Translations under genes and position numbers: made by a program
The notes under the pieces: model-generated
What the model saw: only the letters and a program-made list of their open reading frames with translations
The model's database searches: none
Told to the model about the DNA's origin: nothing
Shown: positions 1-11,683 of the stretch, one piece after another
How the letters are laid out: every line of letters begins with the position of its first letter
Numbering within the stretch: position 1 is the first letter of the stretch
Assembly (NCBI RefSeq): GCF_003058465.1
Contig: NZ_CP028901.1
Span: forward strand, 992,001 to 1,056,000
Reading direction: 5' to 3'
Source: Orrella marina
Lineage (GTDB): Bacteria; Pseudomonadota; Gammaproteobacteria; Burkholderiales; Burkholderiaceae_B
Length of the DNA: 64,000 nt

Positions 1-54
1 TTCTTTTTCTGATCACATTAGTCATTATAATGGTATGAAAATAAACTGTATAGA

Positions 55-81
55 TTAAAAAAAGAAACGGCCTCAGGCTGT
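55..81 (-). terminator. possible rho-independent terminator after the 0.2-1.4 kb gene
   Basis: Read on the minus strand, a short hairpin (ACAGCC / GGCCGT, one mismatch, 3-nt loop) is followed by a T-rich tract (TTTCTTTTTTT). It lies about 85 bp past the stop of the minus-strand gene that ends at 166, so it could end that transcript. The stem is short, so the call is tentative. A second small hairpin (GGACGC/GCGTCC) lies closer to the stop, around 111-130, without a clean T-run. Confidence 0.4.
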
Positions 82-165
82 GTTGTACAAAATTCTTGTG
101 GTTGTTTAATGGACGCCTGTCACGCGTCCTTTGACGGTTTTGAGTGTTTGCCTGTTCAGGCTGAA

Positions 166-1383
166 TTACTTGATCAGACCTCGCAACGCCCTGATCGCGA
201 CTGACACGGCCAGACGCAGGATGGAGTTCAGCAACTTCAAAGCATTGGATTCGACTTTTTCGAGAGCCTCTTGTGTTTCAAGGTGATCGTTTGTATGGGC
301 TGGCTTTGTTGACGTTGACTTGCCCTTGCTTCTGCGATCCGACTTGCTTCTATGGTTGCCTTCATAACGCTGGTGTTCTGAAAGATGGTCAAGTGGATCA
401 GGTTGGTCGGGTTGCGGATCGATTAGCGGGTCGCATTTGGAGACACCAGTCGAGTCAAAAGCCGAGACACCTGTCGAAACACCTGCCGAGCATTGGTCCT
501 GCCCGGTACTGCGCGAGTTGGTGTTTCCCGGTTTCTGTGCTCCGTTTGATTTGAGGGACTTGTAAGTCTCTCGAGTTTCTTGATGACTTACGTCATCAAG
601 AAACTCCAAGTGAAGCCACTGTCTTTCGGACCATTCTTCGTTGCGGGCGTTGTGGTTCGGGTGGACAGATTCCGGGTTGTGCGCCTGAACGACGAATTGT
701 CCCTCTGGCTGCTGGCGAGGCTGATCAGCCGGTTTGCTGCAAGCTGGGCTACGAGGAGGGTCGTTGTCGGCGCTCTGATTGATGGGTTGATTGATTTTCT
801 GACGGAACTTCTGACTGGCTTGCTGATTAGCCTGCTTGTTAACAGGCATGCTCGGTTGCATCTCCTGGTGATCATCCTTGAATCCATTGAGTCCACCTGG
901 CGTGCGGTCCTGAGAATGGCCCGTTTCTGTCACGTAGACACCTGATGCCCGCGACATCATCGTGGTCAACGTCGGTTTGCTTATGTGAACGGGGAAGCGT
1001 GATCCGAGTGAGCCAGCTGAGGCAGGTGACGAAAGTGAAGCGAGCGACACAAAGGAACCAGACGATCCGAGCCAGGCAAGCACTTTGCGGGCGATGCGTT
1101 TATCAAACAGCCTCGGGATGTAACCAATGAGGACGATGAGGATTGCGAGGTAGAGTGCCTGAGGAACCAGATGGTGTGCATTCTTCGGGGCGTGGAGCAA
1201 GTCACTCACAAGCTTGCTGAACTCAAGAGTGTATGGCACTGATGCAAGCACCGCGATGACCAGGCGCCGTCTGGACCGTGCACGATGGGTGTCAAAGGGT
1301 TCCAGGACATAGGGAGTTGATCCCGGTTCAAGCAGCGATGCGTCAGTGTTTTGCTGAGGATTACGGTTGGGACTGTTCTTCAT
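166..1383 (-). CDS. hypothetical protein with two N-terminal membrane helices and a long polar region
   Basis: A 405-aa protein of no family I recognise. After about 35 polar residues come a basic patch (RARSRRR) and two hydrophobic segments (around LVIAVLASVPYTL and ALYLAILIVLIGYIP), then about 250 residues of low-complexity sequence rich in Gln, Asn, Ser, Pro and Asp. The last 25 residues look like an amphipathic or hydrophobic helix (LLNSILRLAVSVAIRALRG). The reading frame can start at a GTG at 1425, but I prefer the ATG at 1383, which follows a purine-rich GAAAGTGAG. The long open frame and the ordered arrangement of helices support a real gene. It stands alone, with no obvious partner nearby. 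It might be a membrane-anchored structural or envelope protein, but nothing in the sequence fixes a function. Confidence 0.6.
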   Translation of the reverse strand: MKNSPNRNPQQNTDASLLEPGSTPYVLEPFDTHRARSRRRLVIAVLASVPYTLEFSKLVSDLLHAPKNAHHLVPQALYLAILIVLIGYIPRLFDKRIARKVLAWLGSSGSFVSLASLSSPASAGSLGSRFPVHISKPTLTTMMSRASGVYVTETGHSQDRTPGGLNGFKDDHQEMQPSMPVNKQANQQASQKFRQKINQPINQSADNDPPRSPACSKPADQPRQQPEGQFVVQAHNPESVHPNHNARNEEWSERQWLHLEFLDDVSHQETRETYKSLKSNGAQKPGNTNSRSTGQDQCSAGVSTGVSAFDSTGVSKCDPLIDPQPDQPDPLDHLSEHQRYEGNHRSKSDRRSKGKSTSTKPAHTNDHLETQEALEKVESNALKLLNSILRLAVSVAIRALRGLIK

Positions 1384-2607
1384 AGACTCACTTTCTGTGT
1401 GAATGGATACAAGAAAAGTAGTCACTGACTGTCAGGCCATCGATCATTGCGTTGCACAGATTACGACGGTTCACCGATCACAAGTACTGATTCGGCACTG
1501 CTCACGGATCACCATGGTTTCCATCGAGCGATCACGACGGAGCGACCACCACTGAATGGAGCCCCTGACACCGCGTGGCAACCCATCCCAGCCGACTGCC
1601 ATCGCGTGCCCGTGGGTGTCACGCATGAGCTGGCGGGTGGTCGACTTCAGTGCATGACTGGGCTGAAGTCGACCACCCGCTGGCGCTCATTTCGTGGTTG
1701 CACCTTTACAAGAAGCAGGGTTGTTTTCAGTGAAGGGCTGACGATCTGTGGATCTGCCTATGAATGACCGACCTTGACTGTCAATGACAACAGGGCGTAC
1801 GAATCTCGCAGGGGATCATGTGGTGATAACGCTGAAGACTGGGGTTCCGGATCCGTAGAATGCAAGAACTGACCAGAGGGTTCCCTCTCATGGATCTGTA
1901 AAACAAGGCTGACCATCGTTGAGCGACGTGAGCTCCGCACTGGGCAGGAACGTCCGGACGCTGTTGAACGGAGACGTTCCCGGGTTCTTGTATGCCTTGC
2001 TGTGGTGAACGCAGAACTTGGCGCAGAGTTGAATGCGGAACAGAGGGTTGACCCATGTGTGAATTGAGTCGCAGCGCCGAACTCAATCCTGGGCGCAGGA
2101 GAGCACTTCCCATGCCGGGATGATGGCCAGCGATAGATGCTTGATTCATGAACCCCTCGGTGACTTCACGTTGAGCCAGGCTTGATCGAGTCTCCAGATG
2201 CAAAGGGATGCGTTGGAGCGGGGAGGCATTCTCTGTTGTTTCAAGCAATCTGTGAAGTCGTAAAACAACGTGCTTTGTTTATCAGGTCAGAGGTTGTCGC
2301 TGGACACGGGGTACACCAGAAGGCTTGGTAAAGTAAGGCACGCTTGACCGGGTGAACCGATTTCTACGGGAATTTTTTCAGAGCGGGTCAGTTTGTTCAC
2401 AAACGTGTGCTCGTCGTTCATCAGGCCAGACGTCCTCCACAGAGCAACTTTGGCGGTGTTTCTTCCGACCGCATAACGACATACGGACGATCCTATTGGG
2501 ATGGCCCGTAACGGGCTCTTCATTCGCAACGGGATATATCTTCCCGTTCATGTGATGCCCAGGCAGAACCTCAGGCTGCCAACTGGAAAATTCTCGCACG
2601 CGTTGTA
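1384..2607. other. 1.2-kb spacer without a supportable gene
   Basis: Several short open frames exist on both strands (for example 1781-2248 minus), but none has a recognisable domain, a good ribosome-binding site or protein-like composition. The striking content is the long inverted repeat at 1625-1690. Decayed genes cannot be excluded. Confidence 0.5.
1625..1690. repeat. long perfect inverted repeat (18-bp arms)
   Basis: GCGGGTGGTCGACTTCAG at 1633-1650 is matched by its exact reverse complement at 1663-1680, with a 12-nt loop. The stem resumes after a small asymmetric internal loop with ATGAGC (1625-1630) pairing with GCTCAT (1685-1690). No T-run follows on either strand, so it is not a standard terminator. 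It could be a protein-binding palindrome, a structured RNA or a cruciform-forming element. Confidence 0.85.
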
Positions 2608-3651
2608 TCACCGATTCGCGAGTAGCACATAGTCCTCAAGATGCCCATCTGCCTTCAATGCGTCGATGAGCGGTCGCTGGTTGTGTGACCGGTTCCTGAG
2701 ATCAACAGATACCCGATATCGATCATCCTCCAGTCGATGGTTGAGGACCTTTCCCTGGTAGTTGTCCAGATGAGCGAGTACGGTCTCGTGTTCCGGAGTG
2801 ACACCCTGTGCGAGCACCAGTTCGATGTCGGGATTCCCGTTCCAGTCATCGTGATGAAGCATGACATTGGCGAAGGGTCCTATCGTAGCGAGCACGAGCG
2901 CTGCGGTTACGAATCCTGCCCCAAACAAGGCGGGCCACCAGTTTGCAAAACCAGCGTTTCTGGTGAGACGTTGTTTCATCTGCGAACGAGTGGCTGGTCT
3001 GGTGGGAGTACGATCCGCAACGGTGTCCTGTTGCAGCGTTTCGTTTTGAATTGCAGCTCTGCCGTCTGAGCGGGTGTCTTCACCATGCTGGAGAGCACGC
3101 CATCGCAACAGCAGACGATCTGTGCGTTCGCGCAGATGCTCGTCAACCAGGTCTCGTCCCGGGGCTAGCGTTTCTGCCTGCCTGGCTGCGGTTGGAGGGC
3201 TCACAGAATCCGGTCTCGGGGTAGAGGTCTGACGATCCGGTTCGGCTTGTGTTCGCTCACGGGGATGAGATTGAACAACGTCCTGGAGGTGGGTGCAGAA
3301 CGCCAGCCACTGGCGTGCAGCAGGGTCCACCTGCAGACACTGCTCTACAAACAGGCGATCAAGGTTGTGGGCGTCACCGCTCGTTACTGACGGGTTCTCT
3401 GGAAGTTTCTCGGGTGATTCGTTTGGCAACTCGGCTTCGGGACTGGCCTGATTGTGCTGAGAGAAGGGGACTTTGGGGCCTCGCGGTCTGTCAAGGCTGC
3501 CGTTGACGTAAAAGGGCAGCAGTTCCTTGAAACGACGCCATTGGTCAGGTGGTAGTGTGGTGTCGGATTGCAGGGATGATGTCTGAGGCGGTCTGGAGTC
3601 AGCATCATCGGGTCGGTCAGTCTCTGACGGAGGGTGAGTATTGGAGGTCAT
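2608..3651 (-). CDS. membrane anti-sigma factor (putative)
   Basis: A 347-aa protein encoded directly after an ECF sigma factor; its ATG shares one base with the sigma stop codon (TGATG), so the two are probably translationally coupled. The N-terminal half is cytoplasmic-like and polar, and contains LLPFYVNGSLD, a motif often seen in anti-sigma domains of this kind. A single hydrophobic segment near residues 240-270 (ALFGAGFVTAALVLATIG) is followed by a periplasmic C-terminal domain of about 80 residues. I see no HxxxCxxC zinc motif, so this would be a non-zinc type. The expected role is to hold the partner sigma factor at the membrane until an envelope signal arrives. Function is inferred from position and topology rather than from strong sequence identity. 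Confidence 0.72.
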   Translation of the reverse strand: MTSNTHPPSETDRPDDADSRPPQTSSLQSDTTLPPDQWRRFKELLPFYVNGSLDRPRGPKVPFSQHNQASPEAELPNESPEKLPENPSVTSGDAHNLDRLFVEQCLQVDPAARQWLAFCTHLQDVVQSHPRERTQAEPDRQTSTPRPDSVSPPTAARQAETLAPGRDLVDEHLRERTDRLLLRWRALQHGEDTRSDGRAAIQNETLQQDTVADRTPTRPATRSQMKQRLTRNAGFANWWPALFGAGFVTAALVLATIGPFANVMLHHDDWNGNPDIELVLAQGVTPEHETVLAHLDNYQGKVLNHRLEDDRYRVSVDLRNRSHNQRPLIDALKADGHLEDYVLLANR

Positions 3652-4232
3652 CAGGCAATGCCTCCATCAAGTCGACGTCGGACGCAGTCGGCCATGCGGG
3701 ATTTGGCATGAAACATGCGACTTTTGACGGTGCCGGGAGCACAGCCGACTTGCTCAGCTGTCTCGTTAACCGAAAGCTCTTCGTAAAACACCCAGTAAAG
3801 GACTTGCCTTTGCGCTTCGGGCAGACGCATCAGGCACAGGCGTACGATCTGTCTGACTTGCTGTTGTTCAAGATGATCCAGTATGGGAGGAGTGGGGTCG
3901 ACCAGGGTTCCGAAGGCATCATCGGTCCGGGCATTGATGGCGGGTTCTTTTCTGGCTTTTCTGAGCCAGTTGTGACACTGGTTTCTGGCGATACCCAGCA
4001 ACCAGGTCTTGAAGCTTGATCGCCCCTCGAACTGATCGGGTTTACTAAAAATGGCCAGAAAGGTGTCGTCCACGATTTCCTCGATCGCAACGACATCGTC
4101 CACATACAGACGCACGAACGCCGTCACACTGCGCATGTACCCGTGATAGATCGCGATCACGGCCTGTTCATCCCCTTCACATAAGCGGACAAGCCATTGA
4201 TCGATATCTTTGTCTGATGCGGGAAGCGGCAT
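3651..4232 (-). CDS. RNA polymerase sigma factor, ECF (sigma-70) family
   Basis: A 193-aa protein with the two ECF domains. Region 2 (about residues 15-85) includes IEEIVDDTFLAIF and the WLLGIARNQCHNWLRK stretch. Region 4 (about 125-185) includes LPEAQRQVLYWVFYEELSV, followed by the helix-turn-helix TAEQVGCAPGTVKSRMF. Length is normal for the family. It directs RNA polymerase to a small set of promoters in response to an envelope or stress cue. The next gene, overlapping by one base, is its likely membrane anti-sigma factor. The chitinase gene lies just upstream on the same strand, but the 413-bp spacer makes a common transcript uncertain. Confidence 0.92.
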   Translation of the reverse strand: MPLPASDKDIDQWLVRLCEGDEQAVIAIYHGYMRSVTAFVRLYVDDVVAIEEIVDDTFLAIFSKPDQFEGRSSFKTWLLGIARNQCHNWLRKARKEPAINARTDDAFGTLVDPTPPILDHLEQQQVRQIVRLCLMRLPEAQRQVLYWVFYEELSVNETAEQVGCAPGTVKSRMFHAKSRMADCVRRRLDGGIA

Positions 4233-4645
4233 GAGTCTGGCGAAAAACAGAAGTCAGTCAGAAACGGATCGGATGCTGGGTCGTCTTCAGCCTTCATCAA
4301 GCATAGACGGCAATCGGAACTCGCCTCAGTGCTGATGCGAGCAGAATTACTCTGATCCGTCGCACTTCACCGGACGCACTGATCCATCTTTGCAGGCATG
4401 GCACCGGGATCGCTGCACTGCAATCATTGCGCGTGATAGTACCAAGTTATCCGGGTCGGTTACCTTTCTGTGTACTTCTTGCTCTCCCTTCACAACTTTC
4501 GTTGTTCGCAAACAACCCATTTGATGTCGATCAATCCAGGAGAAGGGGCATACTCTTGCTACCTTGACGGACCAGTCAATTCGGGCTTAGGTTTAAATTT
4601 GTGTTTTGTCTGGCCGATTCGCTCAGCGGTGTTGTGCGGCTAACT
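4233..4645. other. spacer between the chitinase and sigma-factor genes
   Basis: No open frame here is convincing. The spacer should hold the 3' end of the chitinase transcript and the promoter of the sigma/anti-sigma pair, which such systems often autoregulate. I cannot point to a clear promoter or terminator. Confidence 0.45.
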
Positions 4646-7237
<2,592 letters not shown>

Positions 7238-7434
7238 TTGATTGCTCCTGAGGAGATGTCGTATTCAATGAATTCGCCGGATTGCTACGGATCGGGTGTT
7301 CCTGCGTCGATCCGTGTCGTTCGCTCTGATTGCATGCTGGTTTGCGTTGTGTGATTTGCGTCGTGTGATTTGAGTTACGCGGTTTGCGCTCTACTCGTGT
7401 TTCAGTCGCTTTTCACTCTTGTTCATTCCCGTCA

Positions 7435-7510
7435 GTGCCCATCCCTTTCAGTGCCATTCCCTTCGGCGCCATCTCTTTCAGTGCCATCTCTCTCAGTGCC
7501 TTCTCTCTCA
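7435..7510. repeat. five tandem ~15-bp units upstream of the chitinase
   Basis: Imperfect copies of GTGCCATCTCTTTCA (one of 16 bp, four of 15 bp) run without gaps about 200-275 bp upstream of the chitinase GTG. The last three copies are closest to each other. They could be a slippage product or a set of regulatory binding sites; the phase of 15 bp (about 1.5 helical turns) does not put copies on one face of the helix. Confidence 0.8.
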
Positions 7511-8018
7511 GTGATACTTTTCCGCATTCAGTCCGTACCTGTAATTGACCGTACCGATCACGAATGCTCCATTGATCCATCGTTACTCAAAACCCGCCTC
7601 GCTGGTGAGCACCCGAGTACCCCTACATCCGGGTGCCTGCAATCCTGCCCTTGTATTGCGTCAGGATCGTGTCGGACTCAATCCCACCAGTGGAATATCT
7701 TGCTAAACCCGTCTTTTCATTCTTGCTTTGAAACATGTATGGGCAGGCAAGCACTCTTCATGGGACTTTGAGTCCCAGAACTGCAGGCCGTTTAGCTGTT
7801 GATCCTCTTGCAGAAGGTGGCTTGCTTATGTAGGTAGTAGAGGGATTTCCGGGAATGGTTCAATAAATTTGCGAAATGAACTGGCAGACGAAGGAAGGGG
7901 TGATGAAGGAGTGGTGAAACTGGAGGTTGCTGGAGGTTGCTGGATATGGCTTGATGCGGAAGATCGAGCGATGGGCTGCCGGGCATTCCGGAGATCGTGA
8001 GCACCTTCGAGGCAGCGG

Positions 8019-8105
8019 TTGGGTCAGAGGTTGGGTTGGCGGTTGTGTCAAGCGGTTAGGTCAGAGGCTGGGTCGATGATTAGGGAAGAGGCTGGGTCGA
8101 TCTTG
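8019..8105. repeat. degenerate ~12-bp direct repeats
   Basis: Imperfect copies of GTTGGGTCAGAG recur five to six times (GTTGGGTCAGAG, GTTGGGTTGGCG, GTTGTGTCAAGCG, GTTAGGTCAGAG, GCTGGGTCGATG and a last partial copy). They lie between the chitinase upstream region and the 3' end of the RhuM/Doc gene. No function is evident. Confidence 0.6.
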
Positions 8106-8274
8106 CGGGAGATTGCACTTGCAGACGTGATTGGGACCCTGATTCTGTGGCTAGATTCAGGGTCGGCCGGGTGTGATCAGACAGGGCTTATGCTTTGCCC
8201 GGGTACGCCGCGTGGTTCCGGGTCGCCCGGATGGAAATGGTCGTGAGAAGCAGTTTTTTCAGGAGGATTCTTTG

Positions 8275-9276
8275 CTACGGGTTCACTCTGATCTGGCCGG
8301 GTGCCAGCATGTTCTTGATCAGACGGATCATCACTTCTTTCGACTTCGGGTCGGACTGCGCCACCAGCAAAGCCAGAGCAGCCAGACCGACATCGTTGAT
8401 GACCAGGGCACGGTCACGCAGCAGGCGACCGTTGCGTGCCAGAAAGTCTACGAACAGATAGGCACCTATCCGCTTGTTGCCATCTGAGAACGGATGGTTC
8501 TTGATGACAAAGTACAGCAGGTGCGCGGCTTTGGACTCGATTGTTGGATAGGCAGGTTCGCCAAAGATGGTTTGCTCCAGGTTGCCCAGGACGGCAGACA
8601 GGCCGTCTTCGCGTTCATTGCCGAACAAGTCCGTGGCTTCCTCCCGAGCCATTAGGTCGGCCTTAAGGCGAGCAATACCATCGCGGGCCTCGTTAGTAGA
8701 CGGAAGCGTCCCGCCAGGGCAACCTGGCGGCTCAGTCAGAAGACCTTCATCATAGCGCTGCAGCCACAAAAAGGTGTGGTTATAGCGGACAATGACATCA
8801 ACCAGACCACGCCCCTGGTCGGTGGTCAGGGTATCGCTGACTGTGGCATTCTTCACCAGGGCCATGGCAGCCTCCAGTTCGGCGGCGTTCTGTTCGAAGC
8901 GCTGTCGGTTGAGGGTGTAGCCCTGGGTCAGGTGCTCTTTGAGAACCCCGGTGGCCCATTGGCGAAAGCGAGTGGCGCGAGACGAATTGACGCGGTAACC
9001 TACAGAAATGATGGCGTCGAGGTTGTAGTGTTTGAGCTTTCGCTGTACATGGCGGCCACCTTCCTGACGAACTACCGAGAAATCCTCGGTAGTTGCATCC
9101 TCGTGCAACTCCTTGTCTTTATATATGTTCTTAAGATGCAGACTGACATTGTCGACGGAGGTCTCGAAGAGTTCCGCCATTTGTGCCTGTGAAAGCCAGA
9201 TAGTCTCACCCTCCAGCCGGACTTCCACCTGACCGGCTTCTCCTTCAAAAATTACCAACTGCTGTGTGTCGTTCAT
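8275..9276 (-). CDS. RhuM-family protein with C-terminal Fic/Doc domain
   Basis: A 333-aa protein. The N-terminal two thirds match the RhuM (virulence-associated) family: a DNA-binding-like start (IWLSQAQMAELFETSVDNVSLHLKNI), then KHYNLDAIISVGYRVNS and FRQWATGVLKEHL. The last ~100 residues carry HPFSDGNKR starting at His261, the Fic/Doc active-site signature. As in Doc, the second Arg of classical AMP-transferring Fic enzymes is not present at the usual place, so transfer of phosphate rather than AMP is possible (inference from family knowledge). Single genes joining these two domains occur widely in genomic islands and near restriction or toxin-antitoxin loci. No antitoxin-like small gene is seen beside it. 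A role in phage defence or growth control is plausible but unproven. Confidence 0.85.
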   Translation of the reverse strand: MNDTQQLVIFEGEAGQVEVRLEGETIWLSQAQMAELFETSVDNVSLHLKNIYKDKELHEDATTEDFSVVRQEGGRHVQRKLKHYNLDAIISVGYRVNSSRATRFRQWATGVLKEHLTQGYTLNRQRFEQNAAELEAAMALVKNATVSDTLTTDQGRGLVDVIVRYNHTFLWLQRYDEGLLTEPPGCPGGTLPSTNEARDGIARLKADLMAREEATDLFGNEREDGLSAVLGNLEQTIFGEPAYPTIESKAAHLLYFVIKNHPFSDGNKRIGAYLFVDFLARNGRLLRDRALVINDVGLAALALLVAQSDPKSKEVMIRLIKNMLAPGQIRVNP

Positions 9277-9480
9277 TGATACTCCAGTTCGAGAAGAGTG
9301 AGATGATTACTTCCATACTAAAGCCCGGGACTTGTAACGGGATCTTGTCGCAATAGCAGCGCAATAGCCGGTTTCGACATAACCATTTTATCAAGAATTT
9401 TTTAGTTGTAGGATATTCAAGACTCTTACCAATCGAGCTCTACTGTATGGCTTCTCAAATAATCTATACGCTGCTTTGGT

Positions 9481-9507
9481 GACAACGTATCGGCTTATAA
9501 CGTTGTC
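9481..9507. repeat. 8-bp inverted repeat
   Basis: GACAACGT (9481-9488) and ACGTTGTC (9500-9507) form a perfect 8-bp stem with an 11-nt A/T-containing loop. No T-run follows. It could be an operator for a dimeric regulator or a remnant end of an element. Confidence 0.6.
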
Positions 9508-9783
9508 GCCGGAATAGCCTGGTGACCGAACTGCCTGATGACATCAAGGAGACCCACCCTCGCAGAATGCCTTGTTGCCTGACGCTACCAGTTGATCGAG
9601 TTCGGTGGCGAAGCTGATCAGGCGCGTTGGCTGATCGACATCTATCCAGCCCTTGATATTTTGCCGATGATGTTCCAGTACGGATTAACAGTCTCAGAAT
9701 GGCCAGCGCACACAAGGCGAGGAATCAACTTACCGAACATCTGGCGCGGTTTCATCACACGTACTTCTGGCATCGCGCTGAAT

Positions 9784-9814
9784 ATGCTGGCACCGCTGGC
9801 AACGGTGCCAGCAT
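9784..9814. repeat. 12-bp perfect hairpin
   Basis: ATGCTGGCACCG (9784-9795) pairs with CGGTGCCAGCAT (9803-9814) around a 7-nt loop. The stem is GC-rich and would be very stable in RNA, but no T-run follows on either strand. Confidence 0.8.
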
Positions 9815-9840
9815 TGGCCGTGCAGACCTGAAGACAGTAA

Positions 9841-9910
9841 TTGTCCGTACTTTCCAGTACTTTCCAGTACTTGCCAGTACGTGCCTGTGCTTGCCTGTAC
9901 TTGCCCATAC
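9841..9910. repeat. tandem 10-bp repeat array
   Basis: Seven consecutive decamers, close to TTGCCAGTAC, run in strict 10-bp register: two are identical (TTTCCAGTAC) and the rest differ by one to four bases. The period equals about one helical turn, so any bound protein would sit on one DNA face. It lies 120 bp beyond the stop of the asparaginase-family gene. Confidence 0.85.
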
Positions 9911-10032
9911 GTGTGCGTGTGCTGACCGCGAAAGCAACCGAAGAACATGCCCGCAAGGCAGCAAATACGGCAAAAAACCGAGCCGATCGCGTGGGTTGAT
10001 CAACCTCCTTGACTTGCTCCTGACCCAGGCAC

Positions 10033-11001
10033 TCACGCCTTGAAGGAATCCACTGATCGGGGTTTTGGGGTGTCATCCGAGATCTGGATAACCGTTGCCG
10101 GCCGTGTTTCCGGTCTGGCCATCGCGGGCACCCAGAACCAGTAGTAATTCTCTGGAGTTCCGTTGACGGCCACCACGTGATGATTGCCGCGATTGTCGAT
10201 CGCATGAATGGTGACTCTGCTGATGAGGCCACCCTTGAGTGCGCGCATGTCATTGACAGCCTCTTCGACTGCCTGTTGCACCGACATCCCCATCTTCATG
10301 TACAACACCACAGCCCGGGCGGTGCCTGCCCGTATTGTCATTTCACCTGCACCGGTGCAGGCACATGCCCCATAGCGGGTGTCAGCGTAGGATCCGGCCC
10401 CTATGACCGGACTGTCCCCCAGACGACCGGGATACTTCCAGCCCCAGCCTGACGTACTGGTCGCACTGGAGATATCATGGTGACTATCCATACACAGGAA
10501 TACCGTGGTGTCTTTGCCGATTTCAGGATCGACCGCTTCCTGGCAGTAATCGATCAAAGGGGCATCCGCCCATGATTTCTGGTGCTCGGCTTTGACGCGC
10601 GCGTCAAACCACTTTTGCCAGCTCTCACGTGAATGGGGACGCAGAAGATCGCCCGTTTCGGCACCGATCTCCCGGGCAAACCTTGCGGCACCTTCGCCGA
10701 CCAGAAACTCATGCGGCAAACGCGCCATCACCTGCCTGGCAATGCTGACCGGATGTGTAAAGCCCTTGAGTGCGCCGACCGCACCGGTGCGAAGGGTCGA
10801 CCCACACATCACGGATGCATCCAGCTCCACCGCACCCAGGAGATTGGGCCAGCCTCCTGTACCCACAGTGCGAACGTCCGGATCGTCCTCCACAACCCGG
10901 ATACCCGCTTCAATGGCATCCAGTCCCCGTGCACCCTCGGACAACATCCTGGCGGTGACGGGAATACCCTTTGTTCCTTCGTTGTTGCACACGATGATCA
11001 C
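10033..11001 (-). CDS. N4-(beta-N-acetylglucosaminyl)-L-asparaginase / isoaspartyl peptidase family (Ntn hydrolase)
   Basis: A 322-aa member of the glycosylasparaginase family. These enzymes cut themselves to free an N-terminal Thr nucleophile. Here the cleavage site should be Asp164-Thr165 (KDTTVFLCMD), followed by the substrate-binding stretch ATSTSGW, GRLGDSPVIGAGSYAD and ACTGAGE. The N-terminal alpha-subunit half carries LDAIEAGIRVVEDDP and TVGTGGWPN. The start is a GTG preceded by AGGAG at about 5-nt spacing. No signal peptide is seen, so the enzyme is probably cytoplasmic. The substrate could be N4-GlcNAc-asparagine, beta-aspartyl peptides or L-asparagine; sequence alone does not decide. 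It stands alone between two long non-coding stretches. Confidence 0.85.
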   Translation of the reverse strand: MIIVCNNEGTKGIPVTARMLSEGARGLDAIEAGIRVVEDDPDVRTVGTGGWPNLLGAVELDASVMCGSTLRTGAVGALKGFTHPVSIARQVMARLPHEFLVGEGAARFAREIGAETGDLLRPHSRESWQKWFDARVKAEHQKSWADAPLIDYCQEAVDPEIGKDTTVFLCMDSHHDISSATSTSGWGWKYPGRLGDSPVIGAGSYADTRYGACACTGAGEMTIRAGTARAVVLYMKMGMSVQQAVEEAVNDMRALKGGLISRVTIHAIDNRGNHHVVAVNGTPENYYWFWVPAMARPETRPATVIQISDDTPKPRSVDSFKA

Positions 11002-11683
11002 AACTTCTCCTTAATGATGATGTCCGGGCGCTTGCCATCCGGAATTCGACTGCTGCAGTCTGACTCAATTGCGTGGTTTTCCTGTCAAGTCACGCAGCGG
11101 TGATCTGCATAACCCGGCAGCGTCACGCCTGGCCTTACCGTTCACAGATCGATGGAACAATCCATCAAAAATCCATGGACAAATGCCTGGATAAATGCGT
11201 GGATAAATATTGAGTCCTGCAATGGCGTAGACAAATATTACGTCCCGCAATGGCCATGTTCATCAGCACCCAGGTAAGGCCCGGCGTCTCGTCTTGGATT
11301 CATGACAATACCTGAGGTGTTCGGGGGGGTGCGTGCGTGCCCGACATACGTGCATTGATATTGATCGTTAGCGCTTCCGACCCTTACGTAGTGGTCAAGA
11401 ATTTCAGGACATGGTCACGCGTATCAGTTCACCAAAAAAGCGAAGCAGAGTAGGCCGAATAATCAAAGTAATGAAACAGCAGAAAAACAGGAGGGAAGGG
11501 GCAGAACCTCAGGAGTCAGCAGCGAGAATCCACGTAGGTGACTCATGATGTGGAGGTAACCCATGCACGATTCGGTGGTCCAGGCAAGATATGTCGAGAC
11601 ATGTTAGCCAGGCACCGGGCGTTGCAGGCGCCCGGTGCGCAAGAAACTTTCGAATCGGCTCCTGCGCCGACCTCAGGAGCTGG
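11002..11683. other. 680-bp spacer
   Basis: No convincing gene. It contains the repeats at 11176-11257 and the promoter region of the asparaginase-family gene. The rest shows nothing I can name. Confidence 0.45.
11176..11257. repeat. nested 12-bp and 28-bp tandem repeats
   Basis: Three 12-bp units (TGGACAAATGCC, TGGATAAATGCG, TGGATAAATATT) occupy 11176-11211. They run into two 28-bp units (11202-11229 and 11230-11257) that share 21 of 28 bases and begin GATAAATATT and GACAAATATT. The A/T-rich core with repeated AAAT may suit a regulator or bending, but no function is clear. Confidence 0.7.

Larger units (their letters stand above)
7238..8274. other. 1-kb spacer upstream of the chitinase
   Basis: No supportable gene. 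The open frames at 7370-7771 (plus) and 7792-8004 (minus) are made largely of repeats and lack protein-like composition. The region contains two repeat tracts, listed separately, and should contain the chitinase promoter. Confidence 0.45.
9277..10032. other. 756-bp spacer rich in hairpins and repeats
   Basis: No gene is supportable; the overlapping frames on both strands (such as 9642-10253 minus) look like chance. The stretch holds two perfect hairpins and a decamer repeat array, listed separately. It may be remnant DNA from a lost mobile element, but I see no transposase fragment that I can name. Confidence 0.45.

Noticed and set aside
1781..2248. 155-codon minus-strand frame in the first large spacer
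   Set aside because: Composition looks random, no motif, no ribosome-binding site.
9642..10253. 203-codon minus-strand frame near the decamer array
   Set aside because: It runs in another frame through the end of the asparaginase-family gene and through the repeats; no domain is recognised.
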